From Plumapathes pennacea (lineage: Eukaryota > Cnidaria > Anthozoa > Antipatharia > Myriopathidae), in assembly GCA_964036295.1 (NCBI GenBank), contig OZ038465.1, positions 17,506,167-17,570,166 on the forward strand: a stretch of DNA of 64,000 nt. Direction: 5' to 3'. The notes beneath the pieces were generated by a model. It saw nothing but the letters and a program-made list of their open reading frames with translations, was not told the origin of the DNA and searched no databases. Both the position numbers and the translations under genes were made by a program. Shown here piece by piece: positions 1 to 11,238 of the stretch (position 1 is the stretch's first letter; the number at the start of each line of letters is the position of its first letter).

Positions 1-3000
1 CAAATATACCTAAATTTCACAACACGTACAAGCATCAATGTTATTTATAACACGATTATATTCCGAAATGAACGTTATATAGTAACCATGCGCACTACGG
101 AGGCAATGTGGATCCCATAATTGCTCCAAGCAAAATCACGCTACATTAACTACTAGTTTTTCGCCTTCGGCGGTTTTAAAAAATTATATTGAAACGTGAT
201 ACATGGAGGAAAAGTAATAGCAAGGCACAAGTTTGAGAACATTAATGCAACTTTCTTTCGTCCAGCCTTTCTTATAACCAAGTGAGATTCACAGCAAATG
301 AAGGGTACTTTGACCTTGATTTTTTAATAAAAAGAATCCCCCACCTTGGACCCCACCCCACCTAGAGGAAACGCGCCTTTCCTTAGTTCGAATCCCGTTC
401 CAGCATGTAGTTTCTTCAGTTCAATAAACTTTTCACCTGTTTGATGCGCTCTGTACCTGCAAACAGTAGTATTCACTGTTATTTTTTTTTTTTTTCATTT
501 TTAAACTATCATTTTGCCTCCATACGTACCTCTTTAATATAATATTTTAAAACCGCCGGAGGCGAAAATCTAGTAGTAAATGTTTTCTGATAAACCTCGG
601 CGTAATTATGGGACCCTTATTTCGGACGAACAAACAACATTGCCAGTGAATCTATTCCAACACTCAGTTTAACAAATATACCTAAATTGTACAGCACGTA
701 CAAGCATCAATGTTATTTATAACACGAATATATTCCGAAATGAACGTTATATAGTAACCATGCGCACTACGGAGGCAATGTGGATCCCATAATTGCGCCA
801 TGCAAATTCACGCTACATTAACTACTAGTTTTTCGCCTTCGGCGGTTTTAAAACATTATATTGAAACGTGATACATGGAGGAAAAATGATAGCAAGGCAC
901 AAGTTTGAGAACATTAATACAATTTCTTTCGTCCAGCCTTTCTTATAACCAAGTGAGATTCACAGCAAATGAAGGGTAGTTTGACCTTGATTGTTTAATA
1001 AAAAGAATCCCCCACCCTAGACCCCACCCCACCTAGGAGAAACGTACCTTCTCTTAGTTCGAATCCCGTTCCAGCATGTAGTTTCTTCAGTTCAATAAAC
1101 TTTTCACCTGCTTGGTGCGCTGTGTACCTGCAAACAGTAGTATTCACTGTTAATTTTTTTTTTCATTTTTAAACTATCATTTTTTCCTCCATACGTACCT
1201 CTTTAATATAATATTTTAAAACCGCCGGAGGCGAAAATCTAGTAGTAAATGTTTTCTGATAAACCTCGGCGTAATTATGGGACCTTTATTTCGGACGAAC
1301 AAACAACATTGCCAGTGCATCCATTCCAACACTCAGTTTAACAAATATACCTAAATTGTACAGCACGTACAAGCATCAATGTTATTTAAAACACGAATAT
1401 ATTCCGAAATGAACGTTATATAGTAAACATGCGCACTACGGAGGCAATGTGGATCCCATAATTGCGCCATGCAAATTCACGCTACATTAACTACTAGTTT
1501 TTCGCCTTCGGCGGTTTTAAAACATTATATTGAAACGTGATACATGGAGGAAAAATGATAGGAATTCACAAGTTTGAGAACATTAATACAATTTCTTTCG
1601 TCCAGCCTTTGTTATAACCAAGTGAGATTCACAGCAAATGAAGGTTAGTTTGACCTTGATTGTTTAATAAAAAGAATCCCCCACCTTAGACCCCACCCCA
1701 CCCAGGAGAAACGTACCTTCTCTTAGTTCGAATCCCGTTCCAGCATGTAGTTTCTTCAGTTCATTCCAATAATCTTTTCACCTGCTTGGTGCGCTGTGTA
1801 CCTGCAAACAGTAGTATTCACTGTTAATTTTTTTTTTCATTTTTAAACTATCATTTTGCCTCCATACGTACCTCTTTAACATAATATTTTAAAACCGCCG
1901 GAGGCGAAAATCTAGTAGTAAATGTTTTCTGATAAATCTCGGCGTAATTATGGGACCCTTATTTCGGACGAACAAACAACATTGCCAGTGCATCCATTCC
2001 AACACTCAGTTTAACAAATATACCTAAATTTTACAACAAGTACAAGTATCAATGTTATTTATAACACGAATATATTCCGAAATGAACGTTATATAGTAAC
2101 CATGCGCACTACGAAGGCAATGTGGATCCCATAATTGCGCCATGCAAATTCACGCTACATTAACTACTAGTTTTTCGCCTTCGGCGGTTTTAAAACATTA
2201 TATTGAAACGTGATACATGGAGGAAAAATGATAGCAAGGCACAAGTTTGAGAACATTAATACAATTTCTTTCGTCCAGCCTTTCTTATAACCAAGTGAGA
2301 TTCACAGCAAATGAAGGTTAGTTTGACCTTGATTGTTTAATAAAAAGAATCCCCCACCTTAGACCCCACCCCACCCAGGAGAAACGTACCTTCTCTTAGT
2401 TCGAATCCCGTTCCAGCATGTAGTTTCTTCAGTTCATTCCAATAATCTTTTCACCTGCTTGGTGCGCTGTGTACCTGCAAACAGTAGTATTCACTGTTAA
2501 TTTTTTTTTTCATTTTTAAACTATCATTTTGCCTCCATACGTACCTCTTTAACATAATATTTTAAAACCGCCGGAGGCGAAAATCTAGTAGTAAATGTTT
2601 TCTGATAAACCTCGGCGTAATTATGGGACCCTTATTTCGGACGAACAAACAACATTGCCAGTGCATCCATTCCAACACTCAGTTTAACAAATATACCTAA
2701 ATTTTACAACAAGTACAAGTATCAATGTTATTTATAACACGAATATATTCCGAAATGAACGTTATATAGTAACCATGCGCACTACGGAGGCAATGTGGAT
2801 CCCATAATTGCGCCATACAAATTCACGCTACATTAACTACTAGTTTTTCGCCTTCGGCGGTTTTAAAAAATTATATTGAAACGTGATACATGGAGGAAAA
2901 ATGATAGCAAGGCACAAGTTTGAGAACATTAATACAATTTCTTTCGTCCAGCCTTTGTTATAACCAAGTGAGATTCACAGCAAATGAAGGGTAGTTTGAC

Positions 3001-4619
3001 CTTGATTGTTTAATAAAAAGAATCCCCCACCCTAGACCCCACCCCACCCAGGAGAAACGTACCTTCTCTTAGTTCGAATCCCGTTCCAGCATGTAGTTTT
3101 TTCAGTTCAATAAACTTTTCACCTGCTTGATGCGCTGTGTACCTGCAAACAGTAGTATTCACTGTTAATTTTTTTTTTCATTTTTAAACTATCATTTTGC
3201 CTCCATACGTACCTCTTTAATATAATATTTTAAAACCGCCGGAGGCGAAAATCTAGTAGTAAATGTTTTCTCATAAACCTTGGCGTAATTATGGGACCCT
3301 TATTTCGGACGAACAAACAACATTGCCAGTGCATCCATTCCAACACTCAGTTTAACAAATATACCTAAATTTTACAGCACGTACAAGCATCAATGTTATT
3401 TAAAACACAAATATATTCCGAAATGAACCTTATATAGTAAACATGCGCACTACGGAGGCAATGTGGATCCCATAATTGCGCCAAGCAAAATCACGCTACA
3501 TTAACTACTAGTTTTTCGCCTTCGGCGGTTTCAAAAAATTATATTGAAACGTGATACATGGAGGAAAGATGATAGCAAGGCACAAGTTTGCGAACATTAA
3601 TGCAACTTTCTTTCGCCCAGCCTTTCTTATAACCAAGTGAGATTCAAAACAAACGAAGGGTACTTTGACCTTGATTGTTTAATAAAAAGAATCCCCCACC
3701 CTAGACCCCACCCCACCTAGGAGAAACGCACCTTTCTTTAGTTCGAATCCCGTTCCAGCATGTAGTCTCTTCAGTTCAATAAACTTTTCACCTGCTTGAT
3801 GCGCTGTGTACCTGCGAACAGTAGTATTCACTGTTATTTTTTTTTTCATTTTTAAACTATCATTTTGTCTCCATACGTACCTCTTTAATATAATATTTTA
3901 AAACCGCCGGAGGCGAAAATCTAGTAGTAAATGTTTATGATAAACCTCAGCGTAATTATGGGACCCTTATTTCGGACGAACAAATAACATTGCTAGTGCA
4001 TCCATTCCAACACTCAGTTTAACAAATATACCTAAATTTTACAACACGTACAAGCATCAATGTTATTTATAACACGAATATATTCCGAAATGAACGTTAT
4101 ATAGTAAACATGCGCACTACGGAGGCATTGTGGATCCCATAATTGCGCCAAGCAAATTCACGCTACATTAACTACTAGTTTTTCGCCTTCGGCGGTTTTA
4201 AAAAATTATATTGAAACGTGATACATGAAGAAATAATGATAGCAAGACACAAGTTTGAGAACATTAATACAACTTTCTTTCGTCCAGCCTTTCTTATAAC
4301 CAAGTGAGATTCACAGCAAATGAAGGGTACTTTGACCTTGATTGTTTAATAAAAAGAATCCTCCACCCTAGACCCCACCCCACCTAGGGGAAACGTACCT
4401 TCTCTTAGTTCGAATCCCGTTCCAGCATGTAGTTTTTTCAGTTCAATAAACTTTTCACCTGCTTGATTCCCTGTGTACCTGCGAACAGTAGTATTCATTG
4501 TTAATATGTATTTTTTTCATTTTAAACTATCATTTTGCCTCCATACGTACCTATTTAATATAATATTTTAAAACCGCCGGAGACGAAAATCTAGTAGTAA
4601 ATCTAGTAGTAAATGTTTT
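1..4619. repeat. Palindromic satellite array 1 (about 7 monomers of 667-673 bp)
   Basis: The landmark TCGCCTTCGGCGG recurs at 161, 833, 1502, 2175, 2848, 3516 and 4183, giving a period of 667-673 bp. Each monomer is built from inverted segments: the left arm starting CTACTAGTTTTTCGCC is matched about 400 bp later by an inverted copy ending GGCGAAAATCTAGTAGTA. The inversion continues outwards through GGATCCCATAATTGCGCC and its partner GGCGTAATTATGGGACCC. Monomers differ by scattered substitutions and by the length of an internal T run. The window opens inside a monomer, so the array continues to the left. No coding frame is maintained across monomers. Confidence 0.95.
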
Positions 4620-4775
4620 CACTCCCTAAATAGGAGTTGATATCACCCCTGTTTTGGAGTTAAAACAAATGAAGGGAGTTAAAAAGTGGGAGTGAAAACT
4701 ACTCTAAAAAAGGAGTCGTTCTGTACTTTTTTTAACTCCCTTTTTGGAGTTAAAGTAACTCCCTGAAAATAACAG
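4620..4775. repeat. Palindromic ACTCCC/GGGAGT terminal segment, block 1
   Basis: The satellite stops at AAATGTTTT and is replaced by short inverted modules (ACTCCCTAAATAGGAGTT, GAAGGGAGTTAAAAAGTGGG, TTTTTGGAGTTAAAGT). This looks like the terminal or subterminal part of a DNA transposon. Compared with blocks 2 and 3, block 1 lacks about 36 bp, including the outer CACTCCCACTTTTTAACTCC motif. The loss is flanked by short ACTCCC repeats, so slippage or recombination between them would explain it. No matching right-hand terminus is seen in the window. Confidence 0.75.
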
Positions 4776-7042
4776 TGCGGTCAAGAACAGGAGCTCTGGG
4801 CTTATGTCCGCAAGGAGGTGAGACTAGAATCAGCTGGTGAAAGTGCGTCCAGACGCAAAAGCTTTGATCCCTCCTCTGGCGTCACTGAACCTCTCGTTAA
4901 GGCATACAACCAAGCTGAATCGTTGCAAACAAAGCAACAAATTCTCTCGGTCTTCGCCAACGATTTCAGTCGGGTAGAACTAATAAATTTAATTCCAACA
5001 CTATCCAAATCGCGGATAGATCAAGCACGACAGCACGCTACTGAGGCAGGTAAAGGACAGGCCGTCCAACCAGACCCTATATTCCGTACGAGAATTTCAA
5101 GAGCACAAGTGGAACATTTCATCGACTACATTTCTCGGCCAGAAATGGTGCAAGATGTCGCATTTGGCACAAAAGCCTAAAGCTTGACTCGGGCGATAGC
5201 ATCATTATTTCAGCTGTGGTGAAAGAACGATGATTCCGTCTAAAATAATCGAGCAGTACCAGAGTTACTATGAGCAGCAGAATTTCGAGCCAGCAGCACA
5301 GCGATCTTTGAATGATCTAGGTTTGTGTTGCTTCAGTTCAGAAGTCCTTGCAAGGCCTCCACAATACCACAGCAGAAGGAACTGAGGCCATCGACCGCCT
5401 GAAAGACATAGTAAGCACCCTCAGCAGCCATGGATCGGAGAAAGGGTGTGTGAAATCTGTACAACAGAAACTTAAAAAGGCCAATAGATACCTCAAGACA
5501 GAGTTCAAGAGCCATGTTAGCAGAGAAGAAAGCTGCGCCGACCATTGCGTCACCTATGCGATGAGTGATCCCGGCAGCCAACAGTTCCGAAGTAGATGCC
5601 AGCATGCACATGATATCCAGTGCAGTACCTGCTTGTCACTAGAGAAAATCTTGGTCGAAACTGTTAATAAGATCAATCACATCTCTATGTCGGAGGATGA
5701 AAGGTCAAGGATGAAGCACGAATGCATGCAAAACATCGAGTTGATCAAGGCATGGAAAACACAACTATTGCGCACAGTGAACCAAGAGGAGGCAAAGCAA
5801 GACGCATTGGCGACCACTGACCTGGACACCTGTCTAATAATGATGGACTGGACGATGAAGTACCTGCCCCAGAACTACCGAGAGCGCATGAGTGATTTTT
5901 TTGGGAAGAGAGCTGGAAGAAGCTGGCACGTTAGCGCGGTCATCACTAAGAGCCAAGGAAAGCTTAACGTGGAATGCTTTGTACATTTTGTTTGACACAT
6001 GTACACAGACCAGCTTCGCAATGGCTTCTGTGGTGTGTAGATTCCGGGGATCAGCTTGCTCAACAATTTAGCCTTCGAGCAGAATGGCGTCCGTGCTTGG
6101 CGTGGATACGACATTGGCCCTGGGAAACTGCTGCAGTACAGCGAATTACAGGTTCAGCCACAAGGAGATACCGGCCTGCAAGTTCTTCATGACTTTGGTC
6201 TTCGAACCCGTGACCTGGGATCAATCAGCGATGCACGTCGGGCCACCAGAGCGGAAATTTTCTCCTGCGTCGAAAACACTTGTGTGCTGACCTTCAAAAC
6301 GATGGCGGAGGCGGAAGCACCCATGGACACGGGAAAGCATGTGCAGCCATCAGAATGCGAGTCAGTTTATGACACTGCGAGTAGAAGATGGGCAGAGGGA
6401 GTGAACGAGATGAACGTGATCAGCGGTCCAGCACTACGGATTGCAGTGGATGAAAGCCCTTCAACGTCGGCCGAGTGCAGCATACCTAAAGGATGGGCCC
6501 TCAAAACAACTAAAAGAGCCCCGAGGATGGTGGAAAAGGTCAAGGCTCATCTTACCGAGAAGTTCCACACCGGAGCTGCAAGAGGACAAAAATCAGATCC
6601 AGTCCAAGTAGCGAAGGAGATGAAGTTTGCCAGAGACGCCAGAGGCACCCTGCTCTTTCAGCCAGAGGAGTGGCGGACTGCCCAGCAAATCAGCAGCTTC
6701 TTCTTCCGTTTGTCTGCACTTCAGCGACACAGAACGCCCGAAAGTGCCGATGAAGACGAAGCCGATGAAGAGGACTTGGTGGCAATGAAAACGGAGCACC
6801 ACCTCCAAGAGCTACATCGAGTAGTATTTGACGATATTGAAAGCCCCAACCACCCGATCAAAGTAAACAGCATCAACATATGTGACCTGCTGGGATCTGG
6901 TAAGCTGAGCACATTGAAGCTTGTCCAGTTGCGAGATATCTGCTCGGAGTTAAATCTCCAGACGCCTGGTCCACGTTCTAGAAAGCGTACTTTCATCGAT
7001 CCATTGGAGGCCTTTGCAAACACTCGTTCTTGTCGTGAATAA
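4776..7042 (+). pseudogene. Transposase-like ORF family, broken and internally deleted, copy 1
   Basis: After an AG acceptor-like site, a frame opens with residues Q-E-Q-E-L-W-A-Y-V-R and runs to 5180, ending at an in-frame TAA. A second frame (about 5330-5995) has paired Cys/His residues (CADHC; CQHAHDIQCSTC) and ends in TGA. A third (about 6056-7042) contains a degenerate C2H2 finger (CVENTC then 12 residues, but Pro at the first His position, codon 6320-6322, then MDTGKH) and an acidic tail. Between the second and third frames the sequence jumps abruptly. From memory, full-length cnidarian relatives have over 150 more residues there, including an S-D-N acid motif typical of DDE enzymes. 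I infer a non-autonomous, dead transposon gene. The superfamily is not assigned. This copy has the fewest private lesions. Confidence 0.7.
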
Positions 7043-7750
7043 AAAGTATCGTATAGACAAGTGAATTTTAATTTTTAGTTTAAGCTTACACACGCAGGTA
7101 CAAATTTATCGTTTTTCATTTAGTTATCCGTCGTTTGTCAAGTGCAATTGCTTTGTTTCTACAACGGCGGCTGATTTCATGCATAAGGATACAAAAAGCT
7201 TTAATCATAGTACAATTGTTCCCACTGATATCGTTGACTGCCGTTCGTGAGGGCTATAAACGCGGAATGTATTATGCAATTTGATTTTGAAATGTCGGGC
7301 GTCGAAGCTTTCTCACCACATGCAACGATACTTTATTTATCAAAAGTATGTTTCACACACACGAGAAGCCCAGTTAAACAAGCGTAAGCGTGACACGAAA
7401 CGTGGCCGTGAGCGTGGCACCATACGCGGATCAATTTCCAAGATATTTTGAGTATTTACATCAAATAAAAAGACCCACAGAGCCCTTGATTTGCCAACAT
7501 GAAATGTGATTACTGCATGTATTCAATGAAGTGTCTTCTGGAGTGGCTTTTATGGAGAACGGAGCGGCTTTTGTGGCACTTGCATTGTAAGAGAAATTTG
7601 GCGGGAAAACTATTTTGAGTATTTAGACCGAAGAATGACATTAACAGCCGTTCATTTACCAAATATAGTTGCGAATACTGTATTTGTGCAATAAAATGTC
7701 TTTTGGAGTAGTTTTACGGGGAACCGACCGATTTTGTGGTACAGTATAAT
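7043..7750. other. Non-coding 3' flank of the transposase-like ORF, block 1
   Basis: No supported ORF. The sequence is nearly identical in blocks 2 and 3. It contains AAATTTGGCGGGAAAAC at about 7590, a motif that recurs on the far side of the BEL insertion at about 35381. This suggests the BEL element landed inside a larger repeat carrying that motif. AATAAA occurs at 7038 and 7466, possibly polyadenylation signals. Confidence 0.6.
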
Positions 7751-7975
7751 TGTCGGAAACTGACTTGTAGTTGATTTTAATCACGGAAAGATTAGTGAGT
7801 GAAACGAGATACAGTCTTAAGTGGGATTAATTTGGGTAAGTGATAGGAGTGAATTGAGCCTTTGTGTGAGGGAGCGGGATGAACTTCCTTTGGGAGTGAT
7901 TGTGCGAAAACGAATAAAGCTTTATTTGGAACTTGTGATTCTGTGTTGCAACAAACGGGGAGGCAATTTGCGACA
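7751..7975 (+). repeat. BEL/Pao 5' LTR, block 1
   Basis: Begins TGTCGGAAACTGAC and ends GCAATTTGCGACA, matching the ends of the 3' LTR at 35055-35365 in block 3. It is 225 bp against 311 bp there, because an internal stretch of about 86 bp after TTTTAATCACG is absent. The U3/R part contains AATAAA at about 7914, a plausible polyadenylation signal. Confidence 0.85.
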
Positions 7976-7978
7976 TAT

Positions 7979-7995
7979 TGGCACCTCCGACAGGG
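7979..7995 (+). other. Putative tRNA primer-binding site of the BEL element
   Basis: TGGCACCTCCGACAGGG lies three bases after the LTR end and starts with the TGG complementary to a tRNA CCA tail. It is conserved in the three blocks apart from one change in block 2 (CATCTCC). The tRNA species was not determined. Confidence 0.55.
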
Positions 7996-8072
7996 AACCA
8001 AACGCAGCTCAAACGCAGAGCAAAACAAGCCAGCAAGTGAAAGTCAATCGTTCCGCTTAGCGAAGCAACAAC

Positions 8073-9507
8073 ATGGAGAAGAAGATGTCTGTACTGGCGG
8101 GGAAGCTCAAAACCTCGAACTTCACCCTGAACAAAACCGAGGAGATAATCAGCAAACATAACCGTGAAGCCTCAGAGAAACAAGAGACGTCTATCCTGAC
8201 CAAGATTAGAGCCGTGAACAGTACCAAAGATGAGACTGAAGAACTGAAGTTTATCAACGGGGAGACGGACGAGCAAGTCCAAGAGTGGGGAAATGACATA
8301 GAGGCCGTGATTGCCAACGCTGACGAGAAGGTTCGCATCATTCGCCAGCATGTCAAACAAATAGAGGACGCCGAGCAAGCAGCAGAAAAAACCCAAGCCA
8401 GGAAGGAGCAGCTCGCCTTCGAAAAGAACCAGCACGAATTGCAACTGGCTCGCGAAGAAGAAGATCGACAGCGTCAACTCCAATTCGAGCGCGAGCTACT
8501 AGAGCAGAAACTCCAGTACCAAAAGGATTCGGAGGCAGCGTTACCTGACGGAGTCCCTGACAACACCGCAAATCAGGGAGCGGCCGCAAAATTACCGAAG
8601 CTCTCAATAACACGATTCAACGGGACGTACGAAGCATGGCTACCCTTTTGGGGGAAATTCACGACGGAAATCGACGGGTCGGGCTTGGCCGCAGTTACCA
8701 AATTTGCCTATTTGAAGGAATTGCTCGAGCCGAACGTTCGACTAGAAATCGAAGGCCTACCATTCACTAAAGAGGGTTACGAAAGTGCCAAAGCGATCCT
8801 GGAGGCGGAATACGGCCAGACTGAGGAAATAGTCAACGCTTAAAGACAAAACATAGCCAATCTTCCAGTCATCACAGGGTCCAACCCAAGAAAAGTACAA
8901 GAGTATTACAAAAAACTATCGTACAACGTTCAGAGTCTTGAGACGGTGGGGAAACTTAATCAAGTCACTGGTAACGTGAGATCGGTCCTCGACAAACTGA
9001 AAGGAATCAAGTCCGAACTTGTCCGTGGACAGGATGGGTGGCAGAGCTGGGATTTTCATAAACTGTTAAGCGCTCTAAAACGTTGGAAGGACATAAACCC
9101 TATCGAGATGTATGAGAACCCGGAAAAGCCCACTCCTCAAAAACGCCACGAAGGGCGAACCCGGTTGTTCAATGCGGTCGACAATGAAAGCCTGAAACGT
9201 GGGTGTGCCTACTGTGACGAGGGACACGCTTCGACTGATTGCACGCACGTGACCACAGTAGATGTGAGGAAAAGATTGTTGGCCCAAAACAAGCTTTGCT
9301 TCAATTGCACCGGGGCAAAACACCGTGCAGCTGACTGCAAGAGCGAGAAGAGATGCCTGAAGTGCGGATCACGACATCACACTTCAATTTGCACCTCCAC
9401 AGCACACCTAATGACAGCCAGAAAAGTGGGAAAGGGCGCTGTCGTGTATCCAGTGGTCGTGGTGGAAGTGGAAGGCGTGAAATGCCGGGCCCTACTCGAC
9501 ACGGGGG
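8073..9507 (+). pseudogene. BEL/Pao gag-protease, copy 1 (nonsense codon, then interrupted)
   Basis: ATG at 8073 opens a Gag with a long charged coiled-coil-like segment (E/Q/R-rich, about residues 70-155) and then a DUF1759-like core (LPKLSITRFNGTYEAWLPFW, EIEGLPFT). An in-frame TAA at 8840-8842 breaks an otherwise continuous frame. After it come three zinc knuckles (CAYCDEGHASTDC, CFNCTGAKHRAADC, CLKCGSRHHTSIC), then the retroviral-type aspartic protease motif ALLDTG. The order coiled coil, DUF1759, knuckles, protease is characteristic of BEL/Pao. The frame is cut at the DTG codons by a 1.45-kb insertion. The TAA is shared by all three blocks, so it predates the block amplification. Confidence 0.88.
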
Positions 9508-10954
9508 GCATAGAACCGGGCCTAAATTCTTCTAAATTCATATTTTAAAAACTGGATTGAGTCAGGTTATATACCGCCTGAAATCACGGAATGAATCAAT
9601 GAGGCCTTGAAAAGGTCCTAAATTCGTCATATTTTCAAACCTGGAATAGATCAGGTTATATACTACCTGAAATCACGGAATGAATAGATCAGGCCATAGG
9701 AACTGTTCTAAAGTTATTAAATTTTGAAAACTGGAATGCGTCAGGTTATATACTGCCTGAAATCACGGAATGAATCGATCAGGCCATAGAAACGGTCCTA
9801 AATTCGTCATATTTTCAAACCTGGAATAGGTCAGGTTATATACTGCTAGAAATCACGGAATGAATCGATAAGGCCATAGGAACGGTTCTAAACTTCTCAA
9901 ATTTTAAAAACTGGAATGCGTCAGGTTATATACTGCTAGAAATCACGGAATGAATCGATCAGGCCATAGGAACGGTTCTAAAGTTATCAAATTTTGAAAA
10001 CTGGATTGCGTCAGGTTACATAAATTGATCGATAAAATGAATCGATCAGGACATAGAACAGGGCCTAAATTGATCAGATTTTGAAACCTGGAATGAGTCA
10101 GATTATATACTGCTCAAAATCACGGAATAGATCGATAAGGGCATAGAACCGGGCCTAAATTCGTCATATTTTGAAAACTGGAATGCGTCAGGTTATGTAT
10201 TGCCAGAAATCACGGAATGAATCGATCAGGACATAGAACCGGGCCTAAATTCATCAGATTTTAAAAACTGGAACGAGTCAAGTTATATATTGCTCGAAAT
10301 CACGGAATGAATCAGTGATGTCATGAAACCGGGCCTAAATCTTCAACTGTTTTTGAAAACTGGAATTGGGTCTGGTTATATACTGCTCGAAATCACGGAT
10401 TTATAGAACAGGGCCTAAATTCGTCTTATTTTGAAAACTGGAATGGGCCAGCTTATATACTGCTTGAAATCACGGAATGAATCGGTCAGGCCATAGAAAC
10501 GGTTCTAAACTTATAAAATTTTGAAAACTGGAATGCGTCAGGTTATATACTGCTTGAAATCACGGAATGAATCGATCAGGACATAGAAGGTTCAGGCAGA
10601 TTATATACTGCTCAATTTCCATTATATACTGCTCAATATAACCAGACCCAATTGCAGTTTTCAAAAACAGTTGAAGATTTAGGCCCCGTTTTATGACATC
10701 ATTGATTCATTCCGTGATTTCGAGCAGTATATAACCTGACTCATTCCAGTTTCTAAAATCTGATGAATTTAGGCCCGGTTCTATGTCCGGATCGATTCAT
10801 TCGATGATTTCAGGCAGTACATAGCCTGACGCATTCCAGTTTTCAAAATATGACAAATTTAGGCCCGGTTCTATGCCCTTATCGATCTATTCCGTGATTT
10901 TGAGCAGTATATAATCTGACTCATTCCAGGTTTCAAAATCTGATCAATTTAGGG
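9508..10954. repeat. Tandem/foldback insertion inside the protease of copy 1
   Basis: The segment is made of imperfect repeats of about 110-120 bp with landmarks GGTTATATACTGC, AATCACGGAATGAATC and CATAGAACCGGGCCTAAATT. From about 10637 to 10954 the repeats run in reverse orientation and closely mirror 10076-10383, leaving a loop of about 250 bp. The insertion is absent from the equivalent position in blocks 2 and 3. Host sequence 9331-9507 is repeated at 10955-11131, directly flanking it. Confidence 0.88.
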
Positions 10955-11238
10955 CTGACTGCAAGAGCGAGAAGAGATGCCTGAAGTGCGGATCACGACA
11001 TCACACTTCAATTTGCACCTCCACAGCACACCTAATGACAGCCAGAAAAGTGGGAAAGGGCGCTGTCGTGTATCCAGTGGTCGTGGTGGAAGTGGAAGGC
11101 GTGAAATGCCGGGCCCTACTCGACACGGGGGCCGGTAGTTCCTATGCCTCCGCCGCACTTCTGGACAAACTTCCCAAGTGGTCCAGCTCCCGAGAGATAC
11201 GGGATCATTACGGGTATTGGGCCACAGGCAAACTAGAG
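10955..11238 (+). pseudogene. BEL/Pao protease remainder, copy 1
   Basis: The first 177 bp (10955-11131) repeat the host sequence that precedes the insertion. The protease then continues through DTGAGSSYASAALLDKL and KWSSSREIRDHYGYW, and stops matching BEL at 11238, where the ACGACCGGTCGT palindromic element starts. Reverse transcriptase and RNase H, expected downstream, are missing. Confidence 0.8.

Noticed and set aside
1-4619. CRISPR-like or bacterial repeat array
   Set aside because: Monomers are about 670 bp with no short repeat/spacer pattern, and the surrounding sequence is eukaryotic.
6593-7023. Minus-strand ORFs across the third transposase-like segment
   Set aside because: They are antisense shadows of a plus-strand frame that carries the recognisable protein features.
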